Source of the DNA: Hydrogenophaga flava NBRC 102514
GTDB taxonomy: Bacteria > Pseudomonadota > Gammaproteobacteria > Burkholderiales > Burkholderiaceae_C
Assembly (NCBI RefSeq): GCF_001571145.1
Contig: NZ_BCTF01000038.1
Span: 1-40,189 of the forward strand
Length of the DNA stretch: 40,189 nt
Direction of reading: 5' to 3'
The translations under genes and the position numbers were made by a program. A model generated the notes under the pieces. It was given only the letters and a program-made list of their open reading frames with translations, ran no database searches and was not told the DNA's origin. Below, in pieces: positions 1-7,831 of the stretch (position 1 is its first letter; each line of letters starts with the position of its first letter).

Positions 1-2036
1 AGGCCGCCCGCCGCGGGCGCCAGCGGCTTGATCAGGAGCTGGGTCATCTGCGCCGGCGTCGCAGCGGCGGTCGGCGTGTGGGTGGCCAGCAGCGTGCCAC
101 TGACCAGCGGCAAAGGATTGCGGAAACGCCCACCGGCGACCGCGCCATCGTTGCCTGCCGGTGCGGTGACGTCGGTCACCAGCATGGCGTCGGGGTTGGC
201 GCCGTCCCCGCCGTTGAAGCGCACGATCTGGTTCGTGGTGAGTGAGCCGAACTCGCGCGCATTGACCGCCACGAAATGGCCGGGGCGCGCGGGCTCCTCA
301 CGGATGTGGAACAGCCCGCCGTCGCCGCGCAGGTTCTTGGTGTTGGCGTGAAAGGCCGAGCTGACGTAGTAGGTGAGCGCCGGGTCGTCCAGGAAAGACT
401 GGCCCAGGTAGCTGAACGAAAGTTCATGGCGGCCCACGTGATTCAGCGTTTCCTCGTCGCTGCCGTCCTCGTTGATCTGCCAGGGGGTGAAGAAGTTGTT
501 GGTGTAACCCGCCACACGGCCGAACGGGCCGGTGTGGGCCTGCCGCTTCTCGGGAAATACCTCGTCCGTCAGACCCAGCGAGGCCGCACCCGGCGCTTCG
601 CTGGCGAGAGTGGTCGCGCCGTACTGGGCCTGACCGGCGCGCTGGGCGTCTGCCTGCTGGTCCTGCTGCAGATGGTCCCAGCGCGTGAAGACGATACGGC
701 CCGCGCTGTCGATCGTGGGCGAGAACACACCGCTGGGAGCGTGGTTGAGCAGGCGCAGATCTCCCGACGCCGGGTCGAGGCTCCACAGGCCGGTCACCGT
801 GGCCGTGCTCTCGTACTCGTCGAGCTGCGGGTAGAGATGGGCCTCCCCCCCGCGCGGCCGGTCCGAGGTGAACAGAATCCGGTCGTCGGTGCCGTAGAAC
901 GGGGAAATGTTGTTGTAGGTGGCGGGCTGGTTGGCCACCTTGCGGATGGAGACCGTCTCGCCCCGTCCGAGGCCGTCGACCTCATAGATCTGCCAGTAGT
1001 AGGCGCGCACCTGGTAGCGCGTCGCAGGACCGCCGACGATCATGCTGAACAGGGCCTTCTGCCCATTCCAGTGCACCGATGGCTCGCGCACGGCGATGGC
1101 CGCCGCCCCCTGCATGCCGTCCGAACCGAAGCCCGCCTCGCGGGTGAGGTTGCGCAGGGTTCCGTCTGGGTAGCGGATGTAAAGATCCCCGCCGCGGGGG
1201 ACGTGATCGGGCCTGGCCAGGTGGTTGCCGAAGCTGGACATGCGCGCTGCAAAATCGACGGTGTGCGGCACCTGGGTCACGAACAGGATCGGGTTGGACA
1301 CGCCGGCCACCTGCTCGGGCACGCCAGGCACGTAGTAGCCCACGCCTTCGTCCGCGTACTGGGACATCGTGGTGCGAGCCAGTGCAGCCTCGGAATGAGA
1401 GGCGCTGTAGAAGTGAAACCCTCTGGCCGACAGATAGAAGCGGTAGAGGGGAATGAAGCCGGTCGCCGCCACCTTGCTGGCGTAGTAGGCAACGCCCTCG
1501 TAGCGGAACTGCGGCAGCCGCGCCTGAATCTGGTTCTTCTCGTCTTCGCTGATGGTGTAGAAGTGCACCCCGGTGACCGTGTTGTAGAAGCGGTGCACCG
1601 GACTGAGTCCTTCGGCGGGTCCGGCCACGGCAGAAAACGCCGCCCCCTCGTACTGGAACTGGGGCAGCGTGGCGCGAACCCGGTCGCGCTCGGCCACGCT
1701 GGTGGTGTAGAAGTGCGCCCTGGTCTGTCCGTTGAAGAATCGGTACACCAGCACCGAGGATGCAGCCGCCTTGGCGCGCGCGGCGGCGCGCCTGTCCCGC
1801 TGCGCGGGATCGGCCGCCTCCTGAGCCTCGGCTGAAGCCAGCTCGTCGCGGTTGAGCCCGGCCCCCTCCTCAACGAGCGCCTGCTCGGCGACCGCGACTC
1901 GCTCGGGGTTCGCAACCGTGGTCGAGCCGCCCCCATCCTGGCGACCGCCCCCGCAAGCCGCCAACAGCAGCACCACCGCACACAGCAGCCCCCTGCGCAC
2001 CGCCGCCGACGGGACGAAACATGTCGTTGTGATCAT
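1..2036 (-). CDS. Repeat-containing lipoprotein with a propeller-like C-terminal region (3' end outside window)
   Basis: The frame stays open to the left edge, giving about 678 residues without a stop. The N-terminus is a lipoprotein signal peptide with lipobox LLAAC and the lipidated Cys at residue 28 when counted from the ATG at 2036. A GTG at 2000 would give a more typical 16-residue signal. Residues 95-240 hold three repeats with an exact 50-residue period: YRF at 98, 148 and 198, HFY at 108, 158 and 208, and QxxxEG at about 126, 176 and 226. This pattern matches the DUF5648 repeat seen in secreted bacterial proteins. From about residue 250 the protein has strand-rich blocks such as ILFTSDRPRGG and GRIVFTRWDH, which resemble TolB-like propellers and the hydrazine synthase alpha middle domain. 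The lipid anchor places it at the outer membrane or cell surface. No enzymatic function can be assigned. Good homologs would settle the start. Confidence 0.8.
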   Translation of the reverse strand, partial: MITTTCFVPSAAVRRGLLCAVVLLLAACGGGRQDGGGSTTVANPERVAVAEQALVEEGAGLNRDELASAEAQEAADPAQRDRRAAARAKAAASSVLVYRFFNGQTRAHFYTTSVAERDRVRATLPQFQYEGAAFSAVAGPAEGLSPVHRFYNTVTGVHFYTISEDEKNQIQARLPQFRYEGVAYYASKVAATGFIPLYRFYLSARGFHFYSASHSEAALARTTMSQYADEGVGYYVPGVPEQVAGVSNPILFVTQVPHTVDFAARMSSFGNHLARPDHVPRGGDLYIRYPDGTLRNLTREAGFGSDGMQGAAAIAVREPSVHWNGQKALFSMIVGGPATRYQVRAYYWQIYEVDGLGRGETVSIRKVANQPATYNNISPFYGTDDRILFTSDRPRGGEAHLYPQLDEYESTATVTGLWSLDPASGDLRLLNHAPSGVFSPTIDSAGRIVFTRWDHLQQDQQADAQRAGQAQYGATTLASEAPGAASLGLTDEVFPEKRQAHTGPFGRVAGYTNNFFTPWQINEDGSDEETLNHVGRHELSFSYLGQSFLDDPALTYYVSSAFHANTKNLRGDGGLFHIREEPARPGHFVAVNAREFGSLTTNQIVRFNGGDGANPDAMLVTDVTAPAGNDGAVAGGRFRNPLPLVSGTLLATHTPTAAATPAQMTQLLIKPLAPAAGG

Positions 2037-2037
2037 G

Positions 2038-2056
2038 GGCCGGCTTATAGCCGACC
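2038..2056 (-). promoter_or_regulatory. Hairpin and TATAAG hexamer abutting a start codon
   Basis: An 8-bp stem with a 3-base loop (one G-T pair) ends one base before the ATG at 2036. Its centre contains TATAAG on the gene strand at 2049-2044, seven bases before position 2037. No Shine-Dalgarno sequence precedes the ATG. If TATAAG is the -10 element, the mRNA would be leaderless. The alternative is that translation starts at the GTG at 2000. This is suggestive only. Confidence 0.3.
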
Positions 2057-2121
2057 GTTTGTCGCCCAGGCGTTACAAGAGGTTGAACGGCCAAGGAACC
2101 CATGCCAGCGGACACACCACC

Positions 2122-3090
2122 TCACTCCGGCTTGAATCCTGCCTCCCTGAGCAGCTCGGCACTGCGGGTCACATCGGTGGTCACGTACCTGCGGAACTGC
2201 TCGGTGCTCTCCTGCACCGGCTCGATCCCCAGGGTGTCGAGTGCGCCTGATTTCGCCAGCTGGTCCACCGCCTTGTTGATGGCCTTGTTCAGCTGCTGCA
2301 CCCGGTCCTCCGGCGTGCCCCTGGGCGCCCAGACGCCGTACCAGGACTCGTAGACCATGCCGGGATAGCCGCTTTCGGCCGCGGTGGGCACGTCGGGCGC
2401 CACCTTGCTGCGGCGTGCCATGGTGGTGGCGATGGCCTTGACCTTGCCGCTTTTCGCCATGGCCTGTATGGAAATGATGGAATCCATGAGCAGTTGCACA
2501 TGGCCGCCGGCCACGTCAGCCAGCGCAGGCGCCGTCCCCTTGTACGGCGTCAAGGTGAGCTGAACCCGGCCCTGCTGGGCCAGCAGCAGCGTCGCCAGGT
2601 GGCTGGGCGCCCCCAGGGCCGGTACGGCAGCGGTCCACTTGTCGGGCTGCGCGCGCGCGGCGTCCAGCACCTCCTTCAGCGTCTTCTGCGGCGCGCCAGG
2701 AGGAATCACCAGCATCAGCGGCGCCTCGCCCACACGCGCCACGGGCGCAAAGTCGGCCTGCGGATCGTAGGGCGGGTTGGCCAGCACCTGTCGGGCCAGC
2801 ACATGGGTGGCCGCAGAGAACAAGAGGGTCATGCCATCGGGCGCGGCCATCTGCACCGCCTTGCCACCGATGGTGCCGCTGGCGCCCGCCTTGTTCTCGA
2901 CAATCACGGTCACGCCCAGGTCGGTCTGCAGCCGCCGGCCCAGCAGGCGCGCCGCCTGGTCCACACCACCACCAGCGGCAAAGGGCACCACCAGTTTCAG
3001 CGTGCCCTCGGGGAACTTGCCCTGCGCCTGCACCGGCGCCATCAGCGACAGCCCCAGCGCCAGGACGGCCATCCAGATCTTGGTCTTCAT
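2122..3090 (-). CDS. Bug/TctC-family extracytoplasmic solute-binding protein
   Basis: This is a 322-residue periplasmic binding protein of the tripartite tricarboxylate transporter (Bug) family, which binds small carboxylates. It starts with a Sec signal peptide ending near VQAQG. The family hallmarks follow: LVVPFAAGGGVDQAAR, VIVENKAGASGTIGG, APDGMTLLF and a C-terminal GVWAPRGTPEDRV block. The ATG at 3090 is preceded by GGAGACA at good spacing; a GTG at 3105 lies further up but would add five residues before the signal. It is the second gene after the DapA-like gene (66-bp gap, same strand), so the two are probably co-transcribed. No TctA/TctB membrane genes are in the window, as is common for these expanded binding proteins. 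The ligand is unknown, but the neighbour suggests a keto or hydroxy acid. Confidence 0.93.
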   Translation of the reverse strand: MKTKIWMAVLALGLSLMAPVQAQGKFPEGTLKLVVPFAAGGGVDQAARLLGRRLQTDLGVTVIVENKAGASGTIGGKAVQMAAPDGMTLLFSAATHVLARQVLANPPYDPQADFAPVARVGEAPLMLVIPPGAPQKTLKEVLDAARAQPDKWTAAVPALGAPSHLATLLLAQQGRVQLTLTPYKGTAPALADVAGGHVQLLMDSIISIQAMAKSGKVKAIATTMARRSKVAPDVPTAAESGYPGMVYESWYGVWAPRGTPEDRVQQLNKAINKAVDQLAKSGALDTLGIEPVQESTEQFRRYVTTDVTRSAELLREAGFKPE

Positions 3091-3156
3091 GATTCTTGTC
3101 TCCACGGGTGGATGGTAGGTGCGCCGGCCTTGTGGACCGGCGCACCGGGAGGGGCC

Positions 3157-4086
3157 TTACTGCGCCAGGCCCAGGCCGGCGGCACGCATGGCGGCTGCGA
3201 TCTCGTGCTCGGCGCCTTCGGCCAGCGGCAGCAGCGGGCTGCGCACCGTCGCGTGCTCCAGGATGCCGCGCGCCACCAGCGCCCACTTCAGCGCAACCGA
3301 ACCCTCCATGTGCGAGCCGCGGTGGTAGACGTTGGCGGTCACCGGCAGCAGGCGGTCGTGCAGTTCGCGCGCCTTCTTGTAGTCCTTGGCCTTGCCGGCC
3401 TTGATCATCTCGACCAGCGGCTCGGGGGCGATGCAGCCATAGCCCACCAGCGCACCGTCCACGTCGAACATCGTGTGCAGCAGGTACTCGTCGTGGCAGG
3501 TCAGGATCTGCAGGTTCGGGCGTTCCTGGCGGATGACCGGGATCTCACGGTCCCAGCGCTTCATGTTGCGCACGCCGTTCTTCATGGCGAACACGCCGGG
3601 CAACGCGGCGATGTCCAGCTGCGTCTGCAGGTCGTAGGTGCACTTGGTCGCGTCGGGATACTGGAACAGGATCAGCGGCAGGCCGCTGGCCTCAAAGATG
3701 GCCTTGTACTTGTCCTGCGGCGCGCCCTTCTGGTAGCCGAAGCGCAGCCAGCCGTGCGAGGGATAGACCAGACCGGCCGAAGCACCCGCGTCCACGGCGC
3801 GCTTGGCTTCGGCCGCCGCGACCTGCGTGCCTTCGAGCGTGATGCCCGCGATGATGGGCAGCTTGTCGTCCACGGCCTTGCGGAAGGCCTCGATGACCTT
3901 GAACTGCTCGTCGCGTTCGAGGAAGGTGCCCTCGCCAGCGTGGCCGAGCACGGTCAGGCTCTTGACGCCGTCCACGCTGGCGAGCCAGCGGCCCAGGCGC
4001 TGGATGGCCGCGTAGTCGACGGCACCGTCGCGAGTGAAGGGGGTCACGGGGGCGGGGTTCAGGCCGCGCAGATCAAGGGCGTTCAT
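3157..4086 (-). CDS. DapA/NanA-superfamily aldolase or dehydratase
   Basis: The product is a 309-residue class I (Schiff-base) aldolase-fold enzyme of the dihydrodipicolinate synthase family. The likely Schiff-base lysine is K169 in FAMKNG and the assisting tyrosine is Y143 in FQYPD. The usual GTTGE substrate motif reads GHAGEGTFL (residues 48-56), so the two pyruvate-carboxylate-binding threonines are replaced. That argues against true DapA and for a catabolic lyase or dehydratase acting on another keto acid. The start is the ATG at 4086 with GAGG about 8 bases upstream; 126 bases of open frame lie above it without family similarity. It precedes a Bug-type binding protein and is divergent from a LysR regulator, so uptake and breakdown of one substrate under LysR control is the natural reading. 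The substrate cannot be named. Confidence 0.88.
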   Translation of the reverse strand: MNALDLRGLNPAPVTPFTRDGAVDYAAIQRLGRWLASVDGVKSLTVLGHAGEGTFLERDEQFKVIEAFRKAVDDKLPIIAGITLEGTQVAAAEAKRAVDAGASAGLVYPSHGWLRFGYQKGAPQDKYKAIFEASGLPLILFQYPDATKCTYDLQTQLDIAALPGVFAMKNGVRNMKRWDREIPVIRQERPNLQILTCHDEYLLHTMFDVDGALVGYGCIAPEPLVEMIKAGKAKDYKKARELHDRLLPVTANVYHRGSHMEGSVALKWALVARGILEHATVRSPLLPLAEGAEHEIAAAMRAAGLGLAQ

Positions 4087-4239
4087 GTCGGTGTCCTCGG
4101 GTGAAAGGGTTCGTTCGGCACAGCCGCCGCGCTTTCTGCCCGGTGACCGCCTGGGCGGCGGGGCCCTGCAGGTCCGCCGCCGTGGAACGGACTGTCGGCC
4201 AAGGCCGCCCATAGCGGAACTGTCTGACGGTACATTTCA

Positions 4240-4260
4240 GACATACGCATTACGCATGTC
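4240..4260. promoter_or_regulatory. Candidate LysR operator (inverted repeat)
   Basis: A 21-bp imperfect palindrome, GACAT-CG-A...T-CG-ATGTC, with two mismatched pairs and one central base. It ends six bases before the LysR start codon in the 180-bp region divergent from the DapA-like gene. LysR regulators commonly bind such sites and repress themselves. No Shine-Dalgarno sequence is visible before the LysR ATG. Confidence 0.45.
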
Positions 4261-4266
4261 ATATTC

Positions 4267-5226
4267 ATGAATCCCGCGCTCTGGAAGCTGTTCCTCGACG
4301 CCGCCGAAACCGGCAGCCTGAGCAAGGTCGCGCTGCTGCACGGCACCAGCCAGCCGCATGTGAGCCGGCAGATCGCCGAGCTGGAGCAGCGGTGCGGCGG
4401 GCGCCTGTTCGAGCGCACCGGGCGCGGCGTCGCGCTCACCGCCTTCGGCCAGCGCATCGCGCCCAAGGTGCGGGTCTGGCTCAGCAACACCGAGCAGCTG
4501 GAGAATGACGTCCGCGCCACCGCCGGCCAGACCATGGGCCGCGTGCGCCTGGGCACCATCCCCTCGCTGGCCCACCCCTTCGTGAGCACGCTGTTCGCCC
4601 GCCTGCGCCAGCAGCACCCGCTGGTGCAGCTGAGCGTGCGAGAGGGCCAAGGCGCGCAGCTGGAGACCTGGCTGGACGACGGCAGCCTGGACCTGGCCCT
4701 GCTGTTCCGCCACGGCCAGCCCAACGGCAGCGACGCGCTGTCGCTGGCCGAGGCAGAGACCTTTCTCGTCGGCCCCGAGGGTGACGCGGTGACGGCGAAG
4801 CCGACGGTGAAGTTCAAGGCACTGGACGGCCTGCCGCTGGTGGCGTTCTGCCGCCCCAGCAGCTGGCGCGACCAGCTGGAGCAGGTGGCGCGCCAGCGCG
4901 GCGTGCAGCTCCATGTGGTGCTGGAAGCCGACTCACTGGCGCTGCAGCTGGGCATCGCCTCGCAGGGCGGCGCCTACGCGCTGCTCGGGTCCTACGCCAT
5001 CGAGGTGGCGCGTCAGCAGCACCGCTTCCAGGCCGCGCGCCTGGTCGACCCGCCCATCGTTCGCCACATCGCGCTGGCGCTGGCGCGCACCGGTCCGCTC
5101 AGCCCGGCCACCCGCGCGGTGATGCAGGAGTCGCTGGCGCTGGCGCAGGAGATGTCGCTGGACTCCGCGCGCGCTGCGCCCGCACTCAAAGCCGCTGGTC
5201 GGTCGAAGGCTTCTTCCAGAGGTTGA
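4267..5226 (+). CDS. LysR-family transcriptional regulator
   Basis: This is a 319-residue regulator. A winged helix-turn-helix lies at residues 1-60 (recognition region GTSQPHVSRQIAELEQR), followed by the periplasmic-binding-protein-like effector domain from about residue 90 (GRVRLGTIPSL). It is transcribed away from the DapA-like/Bug gene pair, so it most likely controls that pair and itself. The effector pocket is not diagnostic. The last 41 bases overlap the 3' end of the convergent aldo-keto reductase gene. The C-terminal 25 residues (Ala/Ser/Lys/Arg rich) are unlikely to be part of the fold. Confidence 0.93.
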   Translation: MNPALWKLFLDAAETGSLSKVALLHGTSQPHVSRQIAELEQRCGGRLFERTGRGVALTAFGQRIAPKVRVWLSNTEQLENDVRATAGQTMGRVRLGTIPSLAHPFVSTLFARLRQQHPLVQLSVREGQGAQLETWLDDGSLDLALLFRHGQPNGSDALSLAEAETFLVGPEGDAVTAKPTVKFKALDGLPLVAFCRPSSWRDQLEQVARQRGVQLHVVLEADSLALQLGIASQGGAYALLGSYAIEVARQQHRFQAARLVDPPIVRHIALALARTGPLSPATRAVMQESLALAQEMSLDSARAAPALKAAGRSKASSRG

Positions 5227-6226
5227 GGCCGCCGTCCACCGCGTGCTGGTCGATGGCGGCCAGCTCGTCGGCACTGAAGTGCAGGTTCTGCAGCGCGCCG
5301 ACCAGCTCGGTGATCTGCTCGGGCTTGCTGGCACCAATCAGTGCCGAGCTCATGCCCGGGTGGCGCAGCACCCAGGCCACAGCCATCTGCGCCAGGCTCT
5401 GGCCGCGCGCCTGCGCCATGTCGTTGAGCGCGCGCACATGGACCAGGTTCTGTTCGCTCAGGTGGTCGGCCTTGAACGAACCGCCGCCGGGGCGGTTGAT
5501 GCGCGCATCCTGCGGCACGCCGCCCAGGTACTTGTTCGTCAGCAGGCCCTGCGCCAGCGGGCTGAAGGCGATGCAGCCCATGCCCTCTGCCTGCAGGGTG
5601 TCGAGCAGGTCTTCCTCGACCCAGCGGTTGAGCAGGCTGTAGGACGGCTGGTGGATCAGCAGCGGCACGCCCATCTGCCGCAGGATGGCGGCGGCTTCCC
5701 GCGTCTTGCCGGCCGAGTAGCTGGAGATGCCCACGTACAGAGCCTTGCCCTGCTGCACCGCCGTGGCCAGCGCCCCCATGGTTTCTTCCAGCGGTGTGTC
5801 CGGGTCGAAGCGGTGCGAATAGAAGATGTCCACGTAGTCCAGCCCCATGCGCTTGAGGCTCTGGTCCAGGCTGGCCAGCACGTACTTGCGCGAGCCGCCG
5901 CCCTGGCCATACGGCCCGGGCCACATGTCGTAGCCGGCCTTGCTGGAGATGATGAGCTCGTCGCGGTAAGGCCGGAAGTCGCGGCGCAGGTGCTCGCCGA
6001 AGTTGGTCTCGGCGCTGCCGTAGGGCGGGCCGTAGTTGTTGGCGAGATCGAAGTGGGTGATGCCGGCGTCGAAGGCGGTGCGCAGCATGGCGCGCTGCGT
6101 TTCCATGGGCGTGGCATCGCCGAAGTTGTGCCACAGGCCGAGGGTGATGCTGGGCAGCTTCAGGCCGCTCTTGCCGACGGTGCGGTAGGGCATGCGCTCG
6201 TAGCGCTGGGGGTGGGCGGTGTACAT
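5186..6226 (-). CDS. gpr: L-glyceraldehyde 3-phosphate reductase-type aldo-keto reductase
   Basis: A 346-residue NADPH-dependent aldo-keto reductase of the YghZ/Gpr group (AKR14 type). The catalytic tetrad is visible: D60 and Y65 in FDLANNYG, K96 in ISSKAGYD and H138 in FYSHRFD. The characteristic N-terminal RYERMPYRTVGKSGLKLP and C-terminal LNLWKKPS blocks are present. Family members reduce L-glyceraldehyde 3-phosphate, methylglyoxal and related aldehydes. The start at 6226 is followed by the family N-terminus and has AGGAGA about 8 bases upstream. Its promoter region carries the GTAACC direct repeat shared with fba and pyk. Its 3' end overlaps the convergent LysR gene by 41 bases. Confidence 0.92.
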   Translation of the reverse strand: MYTAHPQRYERMPYRTVGKSGLKLPSITLGLWHNFGDATPMETQRAMLRTAFDAGITHFDLANNYGPPYGSAETNFGEHLRRDFRPYRDELIISSKAGYDMWPGPYGQGGGSRKYVLASLDQSLKRMGLDYVDIFYSHRFDPDTPLEETMGALATAVQQGKALYVGISSYSAGKTREAAAILRQMGVPLLIHQPSYSLLNRWVEEDLLDTLQAEGMGCIAFSPLAQGLLTNKYLGGVPQDARINRPGGGSFKADHLSEQNLVHVRALNDMAQARGQSLAQMAVAWVLRHPGMSSALIGASKPEQITELVGALQNLHFSADELAAIDQHAVDGGLNLWKKPSTDQRL

Positions 6227-6264
6227 GGTGTGTCTCCTGGTGTTCGGTGACCGCACTCTACCCA

Positions 6265-6283
6265 GTAACCTCTGCGTAACCGG
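6265..6283 (+). promoter_or_regulatory. GTAACC-N5-GTAACCGG direct repeat upstream of gpr
   Basis: Two GTAACC half-sites 11 bp apart (6265-6270 and 6276-6281) followed by GG, 39-57 bases upstream of the gpr start codon. On the gene strand it reads as two GGTTAC repeats. The same arrangement occurs upstream of fba and pyk and nowhere else in the window. Direct repeats one helical turn apart are typical of OmpR/PhoB-type response regulators (CpxR binds GTAAA-N5-GTAAA). The regulator itself is unknown. Confidence 0.55.
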
Positions 6284-6325
6284 CGCCACCGGCCGAACAA
6301 CCCTTGTCTCGCTGGGCCGCGGCGC

Positions 6326-6793
6326 TCAGCGCTGGTACTCGCGCCCCATCTCCAGCACCTTGAAGTTCAGCAGGTGCGTGGCCAGCACGGTTTCCCACAG
6401 GAAGCAGCCCAGCGCCACGAGGAAAGAGCCCACACCCAGCAGGAAGCAGCTCACGGCCACCAGCGACCACTGCATTTCCCAGGTCTGTCCCAGGAACAGG
6501 GACACGATGGTGACGCCGATGAAAAAGCCGCACAGCGCCAGGCACCCGATGGAGAAGTTGGCGATGCGACCGCGTTTGCGCAACAGCACCAGCTCGTGCA
6601 GCAGCCGTGCGATCAGCTCCTGGTCGGAGCAGCTGCGCACCCGCTCTTCGAGCACCCGCGCACGGTCGATGATGCGGGCCAGCCGCGCCGCCACGGCACT
6701 GATCATGCCGGCCACGGCGGTCAGGAAAAATACGGGGGCCACAGCCAGCTGCACGCTATGGGTGACCGAGGCGACATCGACGGGCAGGCTCAT
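6326..6793 (-). CDS. DUF2721 membrane protein
   Basis: This 155-residue inner-membrane protein has one hydrophobic segment near residues 12-33, a charged cytoplasmic stretch (ARLARIIDRARVLEERVRS) and a hydrophobic pair at about 75-100 and 110-140. This is the layout of the DUF2721 family, whose function is unknown. The ATG at 6793 gives the family's N-terminus; open frame continues upstream into purC but is not conserved in style. It lies 26 bases after purC on the same strand, so it is probably read as part of the purC transcript. In related genomes purE/purK often follow purC; they are not here. Confidence 0.85.
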   Translation of the reverse strand: MSLPVDVASVTHSVQLAVAPVFFLTAVAGMISAVAARLARIIDRARVLEERVRSCSDQELIARLLHELVLLRKRGRIANFSIGCLALCGFFIGVTIVSLFLGQTWEMQWSLVAVSCFLLGVGSFLVALGCFLWETVLATHLLNFKVLEMGREYQR

Positions 6794-6819
6794 GGCGGTG
6801 CAGGGATGCGGTTCGGCGC

Positions 6820-7728
6820 TCAGCCCATCAGCCGCGTCAGCGCTTCCTGGTACTTGGCCGAGGTCTTCTCGATCACCTCGCGCGGCAGGCGCGGCGCGGG
6901 CGGCGCCTTGTCCCAGGGCTGGCCGTTGACCTTGGCGGTCTCCAGCCAATCGCGCAGGAACTGCTTGTCGTAGCTGGGCGGGTTGCTGCCCACCACATAC
7001 TGGTCGGCGGGCCAGTAGCGCGAGGAATCGGGCGTGAGCACCTCGTCCATCAGCACCACGGTACCGTTCTTGTCCAGGCCGAACTCGAACTTGGTGTCCG
7101 CGATGATGATGCCCTTCTTCAGCGCGATCTCGGCCGCGGCCTTGTACAGCGCGATCGCCTTGTCGCGGATCTGCGCAGCGATGTCGGCGCCGACCATCTC
7201 CACCGTCTTCTCGAAGGTGATGTTCTCGTCGTGCTCACCCATCTCGGCCTTGGCCGCCGGGGTGTAGATCGGCTCGGGCAGCTTGGACGCGTTCTGCAGG
7301 CCTTCGGGCAGCTTCACACCGCACACCGAACGGCTTTCCTGGTATTCCTTCCAGCCGCTGCCGGCCAGGTAGCCGCGCACCACGGCCTCCACGGGGATCG
7401 GCTTGAGGCGCTGCACCAGCATCGAACGGCCCTTGACCAGGTCCGCCTCGTCGGCCGAGACCACGCTTTCGGGCGCCTCGCCGGTCAGGTGGATGGGGCA
7501 GATGTTCAGGCCCTTGGGGCCGAGCTGATCGAACCAGAACAGGCTGAGCGTGGTCAGCAGCGCGCCCTTGCCGGGGATGGGCTCGCCCATGATCACGTCG
7601 AAGGCGCTGATGCGGTCGGACGCCACCATCAGGATGCGGTCGTCGCCCACGGCGTAGTTGTCGCGCACCTTGCCGCGTGCGAGCAGCGGCAGGGACTTGA
7701 GGGCGGAGGTGTGCAGGGCGGTGCTCAT
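6820..7728 (-). CDS. purC: Phosphoribosylaminoimidazole-succinocarboxamide synthase
   Basis: SAICAR synthase joins CAIR and aspartate with ATP in de novo purine synthesis. The 302-residue protein has the standard layout: LLARGKVRDNYAVGDDRILMVASDRISAFD at the N-terminus (ATP site), EAVVRGYLAGSGWKEY, GIIIADTKFEFG and LMDEVLTPDSSRYWP. Length and motifs fit the longer eukaryote-like SAICAR synthases common in Betaproteobacteria. A strong intrinsic terminator ends 28 bases upstream of the start codon, so purC either has a promoter inside that terminator region or depends on read-through from fba. Confidence 0.97.
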   Translation of the reverse strand: MSTALHTSALKSLPLLARGKVRDNYAVGDDRILMVASDRISAFDVIMGEPIPGKGALLTTLSLFWFDQLGPKGLNICPIHLTGEAPESVVSADEADLVKGRSMLVQRLKPIPVEAVVRGYLAGSGWKEYQESRSVCGVKLPEGLQNASKLPEPIYTPAAKAEMGEHDENITFEKTVEMVGADIAAQIRDKAIALYKAAAEIALKKGIIIADTKFEFGLDKNGTVVLMDEVLTPDSSRYWPADQYVVGSNPPSYDKQFLRDWLETAKVNGQPWDKAPPAPRLPREVIEKTSAKYQEALTRLMG

Positions 7729-7755
7729 GATCGGTCGCGGAGAAAGTGACAGACA

Positions 7756-7793
7756 AGAAAAAAGCCCGATGACTGAACAGTCAACGGGCTTTG
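7756..7793 (-). terminator. Intrinsic terminator between fba and purC
   Basis: On the leftward strand an 8-bp GC-rich stem (AAAGCCCG with CGGGCTTT) encloses an inner GACTG/CAGTC stem. It is followed directly by six T residues. There is no T-run on the other side, so it acts only leftward and ends the fba transcript. It lies 28 bases above the purC start codon. Confidence 0.85.
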
Positions 7794-7831
7794 AACCATT
7801 CCGGCGAATTATCGCAGGTCGGTCGTCAGAT

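Noticed and set aside
276..1835. A 519-codon open frame on the + strand
   Set aside because: The opposite strand encodes the lipoprotein with a signal peptide and exact repeats; this frame is its shadow.
2494..4104. A 536-codon open frame on the + strand
   Set aside because: Antisense of the TctC-type and DapA-like genes, both of which are well supported.
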